DNA from: Acidobacteriaceae bacterium KBS 89
Lineage (GTDB): Bacteria > Acidobacteriota > Terriglobia > Terriglobales > Acidobacteriaceae
Length of the DNA: 64,000 bases
NCBI GenBank assembly: GCA_000381605.1
Contig: KB906755.1
Location: 124,001 to 188,000, forward strand
Direction of reading: 5' to 3'
The notes under the pieces are model-generated. The model was not told the origin of the DNA. It made no database searches and saw nothing but the letters and a program-made list of their open reading frames with translations. The translations under genes and the position numbers were made by a program. This document shows positions 63,917-64,000 of the stretch, piece by piece (the stretch's first letter is position 1; every line of letters begins with the position of its first letter).

Positions 63917-64000
63917 ACGAGAGGGCTGCGGCACGGTCGTTTGAGCAGGTCAACGTGTTGGGTGTGGGAGTCCACGCTGTTGATATGCAGAGTACTGCCT
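63913..64000 (+). CDS. WecG/TagA/CpsF-type glycosyltransferase (5' end only)
   Basis: This gene starts at ATG 63913, overlapping the previous stop by four bases. The first 29 residues (VNVLGVGVHAVDM in the N-terminal part) match the start of WecG/TagA/CpsF transferases, which attach a sugar to undecaprenyl-linked carriers. The remainder lies outside the window. Confidence 0.65.
   Translation, partial: MNERAAARSFEQVNVLGVGVHAVDMQSTA

Overview
The window looks like a chromosomal piece of a subdivision-1 Acidobacteriota (Acidobacteriaceae, near Granulicella/Edaphobacter/Terriglobus). This is inferred from a VWFA-related protein of the acidobacterial type, an ADOP-type (acidobacterial duplicated orphan permease) ABC permease, many Tat-exported periplasmic proteins, and a moderately high GC content. 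No species can be named from sequence alone.

Layout. 1-4.5 kb: the 5' part of recQ, a TonB-domain protein, a Tat-exported class A beta-lactamase-like serine hydrolase, a rhodanese, a methyltransferase and a small membrane protein. 4.5-8.5 kb: a tightly overlapped three-gene operon for a periplasmic PaoABC-type molybdo-flavo-Fe/S aldehyde oxidoreductase. 8.6-12 kb: an S10 peptidase, a small conserved protein with a terminator, and a RibBA-like protein whose two active-site signatures both look altered, followed by a GTGGT-repeat intergenic region. 12-24 kb: a VWFA-related protein, an ADOP permease, a Tat alpha/beta hydrolase and a 1975-residue repeat protein. 24-33 kb: housekeeping genes (HAD, PLD, aminotransferase, MBL hydrolase, secG, tRNA-Leu(GAG), SYLF, Orn/Lys/Arg decarboxylase) with several clear terminators. 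32.8-33.6 kb: a frameshifted ECF sigma factor with a cysteine-rich tail, preceded by a 37-residue peptide carrying 12 cysteines that is too short for ordinary ORF calling. 33.7-39.3 kb: a circularly permuted D-amino-acid-oxidase-like lipoprotein, a HAD hydrolase and a Ser/Thr kinase with TPR-like repeats.

The most striking region is 39.2-51.5 kb, a single nine-gene minus-strand operon. Eight genes overlap the next by 1-17 nt or lie within 25 nt of it. It encodes five B12-binding radical SAM enzymes, one SPASM-type radical SAM enzyme, two stand-alone methyltransferases and one methyltransferase-amidohydrolase fusion. It resembles a natural-product, lipid or peptide tailoring pathway, but its substrate is not evident. 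Divergent from it (51.6-55.3 kb) are an HprK-like kinase, a small unknown protein, a 54-residue overlapping ORF, a CuA-like cupredoxin, a lipoprotein cytochrome c and a nucleotidyltransferase-family protein. These lead into an exopolysaccharide export locus (55.4-64 kb): NusG/RfaH-like regulator, SLBB export protein, Wzz, flippase, GT2, GT4 and the start of a WecG/TagA-type transferase. The kinase-nucleotidyltransferase pair next to radical SAM genes recalls peptide-modification or HPr-related systems that accompany exopolysaccharide loci. That link is inference.
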